A stretch of DNA of 64,000 nucleotides from the NCBI GenBank assembly GCA_003116975.1, contig BGKB01000074.1, forward strand, positions 237,451 through 301,450, read 5' to 3'. The notes under the pieces were generated by a model. That model was not told the DNA's origin, ran no database searches, and worked only from the letters and a program-made list of their open reading frames with translations. Source of the DNA: Aurantiochytrium sp. KH105. Lineage: Eukaryota > Sar > Bigyra > Thraustochytrida > Thraustochytriidae. Of the stretch, positions 1-10,739 are shown in pieces. A program made the position numbers and the translations under genes. Every line of letters begins with the position of its first letter. Position 1 is the first letter of the stretch.

Positions 1-2203
<2,203 letters not shown>

Positions 2204-3370
2204 CGTACACGCTTTCCCGTTTTGTCGAGACACTCGCTTTCACTACTAGTAGCTCTTCGCGTGTTTCGCCATGTCCTCGCGCCGCATGCGTGCCGCGAGC
2301 GCGGTCAGGCGCGTCAGCCTCGAGGCGCTCTCGCTCTCGTCTCTCCTTGCCAATCCCAGGTCCTCTTTGAGCAAGTCTTTGCCGCGCGGACAACCCGTTC
2401 CCCGCAACGCTGCTCTCGCCGGAGCGCAGCCTTGCCGTCGACCTCATTGTGCGGCGCGGTCCTCGGAAAGGCGCTTCTGGCGAGGCGGAGGCGGTCGAGG
2501 TCTTCACGTTCCCCCCTCTCCCGGGGGTGGGGAAGCGAGCCGCGAAAGCCAGCCGCCGTCGCAAGGTCGAAAGGGGAGAGAAAGGCCAGGGAGCCGAGCC
2601 GCAAAGATGCCGCCCAAGGCTGGCCTGGCATGGATGGCCTGGCACGGCATGGCTTTCGCAGCGCGTAACCGGTATGTGCGTGGTACGAGCCTAGGCTTTC
2701 CTGCGTCGCGAGCTGCACTGCGCGCTGCCGGTCGTCTGCTTGGCTGGCCCGCGCGGCGGCTGGCAGGGAGGGAGGGAGGGAGGGAGGGAGAGGAGCCGAG
2801 TCCTGCTTGGTCCTCGCGTAGTACGCCAGCTAGTACCGCGGGACTGCCGCGCGGAGGCCTTCAAGTTACCCGCGGCAGCTGCACTGCACTTGCAAGAGCG
2901 CTTGCTTGCTTGCTTTCACTTGGTTGCTTGCGGCAACAGCAACAAAGGCGGCGGCTATCTACAGTAGGCTGCGGAAAATTACTATGCCCGGAGAGCCAGA
3001 GCTCGCGCCGCGTGGGTCAGCTCCCGCGCCGACAGCAACAGCAACATGGCGAACACGCAGACGCGCGACCAGCACGCAAGCGCGCACGCGCAGGCCCCGG
3101 GCGAGGTAGGTCTGTTGTCTGTTCTTGTTGTTGTTGTTGTTGTTTGGCTCGGGAGGCGACTGACTGCCTGACTGACTGACTGCCTGACTGACCTGACCTG
3201 ACCCAGCACTGCAGGCGAGGCGGGAAGCGGCAGCGGCAGCAAACCGGTATCCTTGCGCGGCAGGCACCGACGGCGGTTGAGGCGGTCGCGAGCAAGGGCG
3301 GCGCGAGGAGGAGGAAAAGGAGGAGAGGAGGGAGGAGGGGCAAGGGCGGCGAGAGCAGCGCACGGGCAGG
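2204..3370. promoter_or_regulatory. Divergent intergenic region between helicase (-) and SPX fusion (+)
   Basis: 1.17 kb with no convincing gene; its long open frames are compositional. It holds a GGGA run at about 2766-2791 (G-quadruplex-capable), TTGC repeats near 2903, a GTT run at 3123-3147 and CTGA repeats at 3160-3205. A candidate 5'UTR intron lies at 3106-3214: GAG|GTAGGT, then a CTGAC-rich stretch, then CACTGCAG|GCG. A short upstream ORF starts at ATG 3045 (MANTQTRDQ) and would stop shortly after that splice. The transcript start is not visible. Confidence 0.45.
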
Positions 3371-5188
3371 ATGAAGTTCGGCAAGACGATCCGGCTGGAG
3401 CAGAACCTCTCGTGGAACTCCAAGTGGATCGACCTCTTTCTCGAGTACAAGGAGCTCAAGCAGCTCCTGAACGCGCACATCGACTCCTTCGGAAGGTTCA
3501 AGAATGTGCACGCGTTCATGGAGGAGTTCAAGCCGCGCTGGAAGCGCGAGGTCCTCAAGATTGATGGCCATCTGAAGCGCCAGATGCAGACCATTCGCAT
3601 CAAGGTCAAGCAGGACGCGGAAAAGGCGCAGGCCGGCGGCAACGGCCCGGACCACGAGCTCCAGCTCAAGTGGGTCCTCAGTCTCAAGCGTCTCGCCCGC
3701 TACAACGAGATCAACCACGAGGGCCAAAACAAGTTCATCAAGAAGGTGCTCAAGCACCTCGAGGACGACACGCCCTCCGACGTGGTTGCCAGCATCGAAA
3801 AGCTCTCGGAGCGCGTCGTGCAGTCAAGCGCCAAGCACGCCCAGGAGCTTGATTCTCTCCGCGAGGAAATTGACCAGCTCATGGGACCCGACGAGAAGAT
3901 CGAGTACGATGAAACCGAGGCGGGCGAGCGCCTCAACGAGCTCGAAGTCGACGAGCCCGTGCCCCTGCTTTCGGAGCTGGCCCTCGAATCCTTGCCGCCT
4001 GGCCAAATCACCCGTCTCAAGCTCGCCCTCGTGCCTAACGAGGTGGGCGACTACATTACCATCCATGTGACCGTGGCCAAGGGTCGCTTTGCCGGCCCAG
4101 TCCTTGGCATCACTTCTGCGCTCCACGGCAACGAGCTCAACGGCATCCCGCTCATCTTTCGTCTCTTTCGCGAGATTGATGTTGACAGCATGAAGGGTAC
4201 CCTCGTGGCGATCCCGGTGCTGAACCCGCCGGGCTACCAGCGTCGCCAGCGCGGCTTTCATGACGGACAGGACCTCAACCGTCTCTTCCCTGGTAACCCG
4301 GACGGCAACTGCGGCCAGACGTACGTGCATCACGTGCTTGAAAAGATTATCAAAAAGTTCGATTACCATATCGACATGCACACGGCCAGCTTTGGCCGCA
4401 AGAACAGTCTCTACGTGCGCGCCGACATGCGTCACCCCGTGAGTCACGAGATGGCGCTCTTGCAGCACCCTCAAATTATTGTCCACAACACAGCTCCTGA
4501 CGGCTCGCTCCGTTCTGCTGCTATGGCGCTCGGCATCCCGAGCATCACCGTCGAGATCGGTGACCCTCTTGTTTTCCACAACAAGTTTGTTTCCTCGGCC
4601 CTCTACGGTGTAGAAAATGTGCTGCGTTGGCTCGATGTGCAGAGCTTTGGCGATGAGGAAGATGACGAGGATGGCGATGCCAACACCGAAAGCGGCAAGA
4701 ATGATGATTCGACTCCGAAGGAGGCCGGGTCTTCTGACGCGGCCGCAGAGGAGCCGTCCAAGACGGACATGCGTCGCCTCGACAGCATCGATAGCTTTGT
4801 GGCCCTCTCCGCGGGTGCCTCAATGGCATCTCCTCTCTCGCCGCTCACCAAGCCGCCTTCCCCGCACCGCCGTACTTCGCGGCGTGGCAGCGTGAACCCG
4901 TTGCACACAAAGACGACGATTTGTGCGCGTTCCAAGTGGATTTACTCGCCAGCTGGCGGCGTGCTTCGCGTGAGGCCCGAGGTCAATACTTGGGTTACGC
5001 AGGGCGAGATTTTGGCCATTGTTCAGAACCTCTTTGGCGATGTTGTCTTCACTCTCAAGGCTCCAGCTGACGCTATCGTTGTCGGCAAGTCCACCAATCC
5101 GATTTGTGCCTCGGGTGACCGCATTATCCACCTCGGCTACGTTGAGGACGAGCTCCCCAAGGGCAAGGTTGACGACGGTCACACCTAG
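3371..5188 (+). CDS. SPX domain fused to AstE/AspA-type zinc amidohydrolase (605 aa)
   Basis: The N-terminus is an SPX domain (about residues 1-150): it opens MKFGKTIRLEQ, continues KWIDLFLEYKELKQLL, and has the basic helix KFIKKVLKH. SPX domains bind inositol pyrophosphates and report phosphate status. Residues about 205-430 form a succinylglutamate desuccinylase/aspartoacylase (M14-like) domain. Zinc ligands are H252 and E255 in LHGNELNG and H337 in IDMHTAS; the likely catalytic Glu is E395 in ITVEIGD. DGQDLNRLFPG is the substrate-site loop. An acidic, Ser-rich linker (about 425-495) precedes a C-terminal beta-barrel (SKWIYSPAGGVLRV to the end), as in AstE/AspA proteins. No signal peptide or membrane segment is seen. 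ATG 3371 begins exactly at the SPX consensus. The substrate is unknown. Both domain calls are strong; control of the hydrolase by inositol pyrophosphate is inference. Confidence 0.88.
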   Translation: MKFGKTIRLEQNLSWNSKWIDLFLEYKELKQLLNAHIDSFGRFKNVHAFMEEFKPRWKREVLKIDGHLKRQMQTIRIKVKQDAEKAQAGGNGPDHELQLKWVLSLKRLARYNEINHEGQNKFIKKVLKHLEDDTPSDVVASIEKLSERVVQSSAKHAQELDSLREEIDQLMGPDEKIEYDETEAGERLNELEVDEPVPLLSELALESLPPGQITRLKLALVPNEVGDYITIHVTVAKGRFAGPVLGITSALHGNELNGIPLIFRLFREIDVDSMKGTLVAIPVLNPPGYQRRQRGFHDGQDLNRLFPGNPDGNCGQTYVHHVLEKIIKKFDYHIDMHTASFGRKNSLYVRADMRHPVSHEMALLQHPQIIVHNTAPDGSLRSAAMALGIPSITVEIGDPLVFHNKFVSSALYGVENVLRWLDVQSFGDEEDDEDGDANTESGKNDDSTPKEAGSSDAAAEEPSKTDMRRLDSIDSFVALSAGASMASPLSPLTKPPSPHRRTSRRGSVNPLHTKTTICARSKWIYSPAGGVLRVRPEVNTWVTQGEILAIVQNLFGDVVFTLKAPADAIVVGKSTNPICASGDRIIHLGYVEDELPKGKVDDGHT

Positions 5189-6004
5189 CGAGCGAAAGAA
5201 AACGTTCTCTCTTGTTCGTTCATTCGCTTATTCGCGGATATTTTTGCAACCAAAAAAACGTAATCCAAGAATTCTATCAAAAGGATGGAGAAATTCGTTG
5301 CTGTGTCCGTGCGCACGGTGACAGTCTTCACACGTGGTCGCTTTTCTCTCTTTCTCTCGGAGAGTAGCTCCTTAAAGACCATTGTTTCTGAAACTATATT
5401 GGCCTGTTCAAACAAACGTCGACTTTGCTTCTTTCTTCCCCAATACCGCTGACTCTTCTACGAATCAAAGAAAGCGTTGCCTTTGTTCAAATTTCTCGGA
5501 AGGGAAGGGCGAAGAGAAAGAATTGGTGATGTATTCCTGCTATGCAAAGTGCTTGCCATAAGCGATTCATCCTACTTCTTGTCCATGGGAAATCGTTTGC
5601 CAAGGTGAAGGCGAGCTTTATCTTCTCGCCAACGAAAAGCAAAGGGCGCAGAAGAATGCTCAGATTTTTGTCGAGTGCCGTTCATTTCAAATGCAAAGAG
5701 TTTTTAAAAATTACAACTAGTTGATCTACGATCTGCGCAAGCGTTAAAAACGCAATGTTGTTCCTTTCTCTTCCCAGAAAATGTTCACGTTGGTAAATGT
5801 GAAACCTAAAGAATTCCTGTGATCGCCACATAAACCTCGCAATCGAGATTTCCATTTTTGCGTTGTTCTCTCATTTCTTTTGAAAGTTACTGCTCAGACT
5901 TCAAGACTGCACGATTTGCTCTCTTCTTCCTTTTCAAGTCTGAAAATAATCTTTTTGACAAGTAGAAATGCTTTTCAATGAGCGTCTCGCAAGACAAGGC
6001 GGGA
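5189..6004. other. Convergent 3' intergenic region
   Basis: 816 bases, AT-richer than the flanks, between two converging genes. Only short frames without coding character are present. It presumably holds the two 3'UTRs. I see no repeat or RNA gene. Confidence 0.6.
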
Positions 6005-7891
6005 TTAGTTCTCCTCGGCAGCCTTTTCGGCCTCCTCCTTGGCCATGTCTTCGAGGGAGAAAACCTCACTCATGAAGCCAGGGTCCTTGTTAAGGCTAGA
6101 AAAGAGAGCCTGATCAAACTTGTTGTGCTTGAGAAGTCGCTTGCACATTTGGTCGATGGCGGTCGAGGCCATGACGCACTGAATGAAGCCATCGACAAGA
6201 TCGTCCACGGAAAGACCGAGCTTGTTGAAGTCCTTGCGGTCCATGAGGAGAAGACGACCCGTGTCGCTGTCCCAGGTGCCATCAGGCTTGGCAATGCTCA
6301 GGTTGGTACCAAGCATGTCCCACGAGGACGATTCGCCGTCAAGCGACTCGGCAAGGGGCGCCGCGGCGCGACGCGCGTAAATGGCGAGCGGGCGGTATCC
6401 CTCGTCGGTGGCGCAAATCATCATGCGCACATCAGCAACGTAAATGCGGTACTTGGAGTTCGGGATAGTGCCAACATGGTAGAAGGTGCCGCCCGTGGAG
6501 CGGCTCGACCAGGTCGAGTTGCCGACAAGGGCCTGCACAATGTACTGGTCGTAAATCGTGTCCTTGGCCCACTCCATGAACTCATCGAGCTCGGCCTTGG
6601 ACGTGATGGTAAAGACACCCTGGCCTGCGTTGCTGTACGGGACTTTGATGACGCCAACGTAGCCCATCGACTTGAGGTAGAGCGGGATCTCGGTCAATGA
6701 GACATCGCTAATGGTCTCGGGGGCACGAATCGTGAGACCGTACTCGGCAAGCTCGGCATTGAGAAAATCGTAAGACTTGCTGGCCACCAGCTTGTTACGG
6801 CCGCCGCTCAGGCACGAAATGATCGGGTTCAACACGAGCGTCTTGGTGACGATGGGGATGCGGCTCCAGGGTGCAATGGTCACATACCGGAAGGCGGCCT
6901 TGACAGGGACCCAGACGTAGTCGGAGTACTCCTCGTCGGTGCACGGCTCGCTCAGGCTGACCTTTTCCGGATAATGCTTCTCCAGGTCGGCCTTCTTGAC
7001 GCGAATCAGAAGGACGCCATCGGGAGTCCACTTGGCGGGCGGGTTTTTGTCGAGCTTGAAAAACTCCACGCAAAACACGGTCTTCGCGAGGTAGTCGCTC
7101 ATGCCTGTAGCATGGGTAAAAACATGGAAAGGAGAAGCACGAAAACGTTAGTTGTCGCAAAAGGGGAAAGCGCACTATGGAATCAACCAATCAAGAAAGA
7201 AAGGAAGACAGCTGGTGATGTAAAACGTACACTGCGCGTAGCCGGTGGCTTCCATGGGGTTCTTGTCAAAGATGACGGCAAAGACACCGTCGGGGAGATC
7301 AGCGTCCTTCTCCTTGAGAAGAGGACCAAAGGTCTCGGCAACCATACGATAGTAGCCCGTCTCCTTGGAAGACTCGGCGTCGTTCGTGCCGGCAGCAGGC
7401 ATCGATTTTTGTCCACTCGGGCAGCTGTGCACGAGTCATCATCGATATCATCATCAGTCGTCACCATTGACGGCACCAGGATGTAGGCAAATGAGTCAGT
7501 CAGTCAGTCAATTTGTCGGTCGTTCCAAATGTGAGGGGAAAAGTTCAAGCCCTAGCCCTAGCCCTAGCCCTAGCCTTCCAACGTACCTGTTAGTCTCAAT
7601 GACAATCATCTGTCGGTTCGCGCTCTCGTTGGTGACGCAAAAGAGATCGGCACCGCTCCACTTGAAAAAGGACGGCTTGTAGGAGAGCACCTCGAGGAGC
7701 TTCTCCTGGTTCGCCTCGGGGTGCAAGTGGCAGTAGCGCATGGCGAGGCGCTTCTTGTCAAGCGACATGAACGACTGCACGAGCGGGTGCAGCTGCGCGT
7801 TGAGCGCACGCGGGTAGTAGTGCTTCTCTTGCTCCCATTCTCCGGGCTGGGTCACCCACGTGCGTCCCTTGTACACCTTCTTCACGCTCAT
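6005..7891 (-). CDS. ATP-grasp-like conserved protein, three exons (about 532 aa)
   Basis: Exons are 7891..7587, 7424..7231 and 7104..6005. Both introns start GTACGT and end ACAG, and the phases agree (2 then 1). The joined protein reads MSVKKVYKGRTWV, then VIETNSCPSGQKSMPAAG across splice 1, then EATGYAQCMSDYL across splice 2. The middle has an ATP-grasp look: GGRNKLVASKSYDF, RAPETISDVS, then VIKVPYSNAGQGVFTI as the nucleotide-binding lid, followed by YVADVRMM and SSWDMLGTNLS. The C-terminus is charged (KEEAEKAAEEN). No signal peptide or membrane segment is seen, so it is probably cytosolic. ATP-grasp enzymes usually ligate a carboxylate to an amine or thiol; I do not recognise the exact family and name no substrate. 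It converges on the SPX fusion gene. Confidence 0.72.
7231..7586 (-). other. Intron 1 (7586-7425) and exon 2 (7424-7231) of the ATP-grasp-like gene
   Basis: The 162-bp intron starts GTACGT and ends TCGTGCACAG. Just inside the donor it has about four copies of CCCTAG (plus strand 7550-7575) and then GTCA repeats at 7493-7510. Intron 2 (7230-7105, 126 bp) also starts GTACGT and ends GCTACAG. Confidence 0.75.
7550..7575. repeat. (CCCTAG)n short tandem repeat inside an intron
   Basis: About 4.3 copies of CCCTAG on the plus strand. It resembles a telomere-type hexamer but differs from TTAGGG, and it is internal and short, so it is probably a microsatellite. Confidence 0.85.
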
Positions 7892-8470
7892 CTTGTCCTT
7901 GTCCTCGCAGGTTTCCCAACCAACGCTCTGCTTCGCGCTGCTTTCTCGCCTCGCTTCCTCCTCTCGCTCGCGCGCTGCCGCCCGCCTGCCTGCTCGTCTG
8001 CCCGCCTCCGCTCGCTCGCGTGCGTGCGTGCGTTCGTGCGTTCGTGGCCGGCCGCGTTGCGGGTCTGCTGCTGCTCCCCGTCGTGCTCGTCCTCGTCCCG
8101 CGCGCCCTCCTCCCCCTTGGACCGGGCTGTGAATGATCTATACCGCCTCACTCCCCGAGGTTTCTTTTGCTTCCGTATCTTCTCCCCGCCTTCGCCTGCT
8201 TGCTCGGCGCCGGTGGCCGAGGCTGCAGGCCCGTAACTCTGCGCGCGCGGCGACGGCCGTTGCAACCGCCCGCGCTGAGCCGCCCGCCGCGCCGCGCCGC
8301 GCGCGGGAGCCAGCCGCCCGCGCCGACGCGACGCGACGCGACGCGACGCGACGCGAAGCCGCGCGGGAGCCAGCGGCGGCGGCGGGCTCGGCGGCGGCGG
8401 GCGTGCGCGGCTGCGGCTTCCCAGGGAGCCCTGCCTGCACTGCTGGAGCGGATCTTTTCGGGGGGGGGGA

Positions 8471-8478
8471 TATATAAA
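8471..8478 (+). promoter_or_regulatory. TATA-like element TATATAAA
   Basis: Perfect TATATAAA directly after an oligo-G run, with GCAAGTG about 35 bases downstream. No coding gene starts nearby on the plus strand, so it may drive a non-coding transcript, act in reverse, or be chance. Confidence 0.35.
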
Positions 8479-8980
8479 GGGAGGGTGGAGGGAAAGGGGA
8501 GAAAAGGGGAGCTGCAAGTGGAGAATGGTGGCGACAAGTGGGCTGTTTTATTGGTGGTGGTTACCTTACAGGTGCACAGGCGGGCGCGTCCCGGGGCCTG
8601 GCCAAGTAGTTGCCTCGCTGCGGCTCTCCGCGGCGGCGGCGGCGGCTCCCGGCAGAGAGAGGAGAGTGCGCAAGGGCGCAAAGGCTCGGCTCGCCTCGGC
8701 TCGCCTCGGTTCGCCTCGGAGGCGGCGTGCTTGCTTCCCTCCGTTCGCCTCGCCTCGCTTCGCCTCATCACGGCGTTGCTGTTGCAGGCAGGCAGGCAGG
8801 CAGGCAGGCAGATAGATAGATGCAGGAGAGGAGAGGAGAATCTTTTTACTTTCTTCGCTTCTTCTTCTGGCGGTCCTCCAAGTTCCTGCAAGGGCCTGTT
8901 TCACGGCAGCCGGACGTCAAGCTGGAATGCCGCGGAAGGCGTGAATGGGTTGCGGGGGTTCCTTGCTGCCTGACTGGACT

Positions 8981-9130
8981 GGTGCTGGGCGTCTGTCTGT
9001 CGATTGCAGGACACCGAAGGGCGACTTGAGCGAGTGTGTATACGACTCGCGCCCGCGCCAGACGCAATTCTGAACCTTCGTCCGTGTGATTGATGCTCGG
9101 TGACAGCGAACTTATTCCCCCGAAACGCGC
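8981..9130 (+). pseudogene. Degenerate fragment of the HYDIN coding sequence
   Basis: Bases 9003-9130 align with 23222-23348 inside HYDIN at roughly 80-85% identity by eye, with no indel until the last few bases. Both begin with ATTGCAGGACACCGAAGGGC and share TACGACTCGCGCCCGC and GCTCGGTGACAGCGA. In the HYDIN frame the fragment reads LQDTEGRLERVCIRLAPAP and then meets an in-frame TGA at 9091. Weak similarity reaches back to about 8981. It is too short for a functional domain and is best read as a decayed partial duplication lying on the other side of the ankyrin gene. Confidence 0.8.
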
Positions 9131-9255
9131 GCAAACCTGAAGGGCGTGCATCCCAGCCCTAGCATGGGTCGCCTTTGTGCATACACGAAAAAAAAAAAGA
9201 TAGACACAAGAGAGAAAGCTTCAAATTCTGCCACAAAATCAAAAACATCGCAAAT

Positions 9256-10146
9256 TTACAGTTCGTCGTGGAAGGAACCCGGAAGACAAGATTTGCCCAG
9301 CGCGACCTCGAGGCGTCTGCGCGTTGCAGGGTCGGCTTGCGCTGCGAGCAAATCTGGGAGCTGACTTGTGACGGAACTGTCGCAAGATGCGCCAAGTTGA
9401 CGAAGCGTACGCGCTGCTGGGGCATGACCGAGATGAACAGCATGGAGAAGCGCGGGGAAGCCCGCGCCATCGAGCTGATTTACGTCACCGCCTGAACGCG
9501 CGATCGTTTCGATACATTCAGCATCGTTGCGTTGTGCAGCGTAAATAATGGGCGTCCATCCGTGCGCGTCGAGAGCGGAGGCATCCGCCCCGTGCTCAAG
9601 AAGCACCTTGGCGACCTCTGCGTTGCCATTAAGAGCTGCAAGATGGATGGCCTGACGTCCTGCCGCATCCGTCGCCGTCAGTGAAGCGTTGCCTTCCAAG
9701 AGAAGCAACGCGCTCACTGCGTGCTTGTCTTCAACAGGAATCTCTGAGGCCAAGTGTTGTGGGCAAAGAGCGTGGTTCACCTCATGTTGCCTGCTACAAA
9801 TGATTGCTAACATGAGTGGAGTCACGCTCTCTTCATGACATCGTGCCTCAAGATCAGCATCGAGCTCAATTAGCGCTTCGACAACATCCGCGTGTCCCAA
9901 CGCTGCTGCATATGCCAGCGGGGAGCAAGCGCCGGAACGATATGAGGAGGCGTTTACAAGTTCGGGATGCTCTGTAAATCTCTCTTGCAGTGCTTCGACC
10001 TCAGACCGCTCGATAAGTCGCAAATCTGTACGCGTTAACTGAATAGACGCATCAACTGCATTGTCGAGACTTGGCCCAGCGCCGTGAGCTTGCGCCGCCA
10101 CGGACACAATGGTAGCGATGATCAACGCCAGGTTACCTCGTACCAT
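9256..10146 (-). CDS. Secreted or lumenal ankyrin-repeat protein (296 aa)
   Basis: Single exon. The N-terminus MVRGNLALIIATIVSVAAQAHGAG is a good signal peptide: one basic residue, a hydrophobic core and small residues at the likely cut. Ankyrin repeats follow: SPLAYAAALGHADVVEALI, TPLMLAIICSRQHEVNHAL, QAIHLAALNGNAEVAKVLL, TPIIYAAQRNDAECIETIA and PALLHAVHLGHAPAARTL, about five repeats in all. Several Cys residues (for example RCHE, ICSR, LCPQ) suit an oxidising compartment. There is no transmembrane segment after the signal and no C-terminal retention motif (it ends FHDEL, only loosely like an ER tetrapeptide). The partner is unknown; an ankyrin protein in the secretory route is uncommon. It shares its promoter gap with HYDIN. 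Confidence 0.8.
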   Translation of the reverse strand: MVRGNLALIIATIVSVAAQAHGAGPSLDNAVDASIQLTRTDLRLIERSEVEALQERFTEHPELVNASSYRSGACSPLAYAAALGHADVVEALIELDADLEARCHEESVTPLMLAIICSRQHEVNHALCPQHLASEIPVEDKHAVSALLLLEGNASLTATDAAGRQAIHLAALNGNAEVAKVLLEHGADASALDAHGWTPIIYAAQRNDAECIETIARSGGDVNQLDGAGFPALLHAVHLGHAPAARTLRQLGASCDSSVTSQLPDLLAAQADPATRRRLEVALGKSCLPGSFHDEL

Positions 10147-10739
10147 CGTTCTCTTTCCCGCCGTCGATTAAACGATCGATTGATCGATCGATTCATTGAC
10201 TGATTGCTTGCGCGCTTGCTTCGCTGATTGGTTGATCAAATGAGGGCCTCGTTCTTTGAGCCTCGTCCAAATTTCAATGCTCTTCTTTCCGCTGGATGCT
10301 CACGCCAATAATGACTGCAAGCTCAGTTTGTCCGGTAAAGGGGGTATACCTTAGAAACATTTTGTCTGAAAGCTCAAATGTCTTGTCTAATTCGGTTATT
10401 TGAAACGATCGTAATAAACTTCTGATATACCCCCTTTGAAATTGGGTTGTGCCGAGCTGCGAGTTGACCGTTGATCTCCCACTCTGCTGCACATCGTGCG
10501 CGGGTCATCGCAAGGCGAAAGAATAGAGACCAAGGCAAAAAGGTGGGGAAGGGGGAAAAGCTCGAGGTAGAGAGAGAGAGAGAAAGAGAGAGAAAAGACC
10601 GCTTCGCTGTAGCGCCTCGGCGGCAGAGATACGCGCAGAAGCGGAAGTGCTGATCGCACGCGCGCGACGCTTCGCGTGACGCTAAGCAGCTTGACGATTT
10701 CGTGATCGCTCGTGACCCGAAGCATTCGAGGCTCCCGCG
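10147..10739. promoter_or_regulatory. Divergent promoter region, ankyrin gene (-) and HYDIN (+)
   Basis: 593 bases. It holds GATCGATT-type repeats at about 10164-10195, an ATTGG box (reverse CCAAT) near 10226, a 12-bp inverted repeat at 10337-10348 / 10426-10437, and a GA-rich run at about 10568-10597. No gene is visible. Confidence 0.5.
10337..10437. repeat. 12-bp inverted repeat (AAAGGGGGTATA) with 77-nt spacer
   Basis: AAAGGGGGTATA at 10337-10348 and its exact reverse complement at 10426-10437. The spacer is AT-rich compared with its flanks. No target-site duplication was seen outside the arms, so a small mobile element is possible but unsupported. Confidence 0.5.

Larger units (their letters stand above)
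7892..9255. promoter_or_regulatory. Low-complexity region upstream of the ATP-grasp-like gene
   Basis: 1.36 kb between two minus-strand genes; no complete gene was found. It has GC-rich arrays (GACGC x6 at 8325-8356, GGC/GCG runs), an oligo-G run ending in TATATAAA at 8471-8478, a GCAAGTG motif at 8514-8520, CAGG x6 at 8785-8810 followed by GATA repeats, and an A11 run near 9190. The TATA-like element reads well on the plus strand, but no plus-strand gene follows it. A broken HYDIN-like fragment lies at 8981-9130. Confidence 0.45.

Noticed and set aside
7550-7575. CCCTAG repeats as an interstitial telomere
   Set aside because: Only about four copies, unit differs from TTAGGG, and it lies inside an intron.
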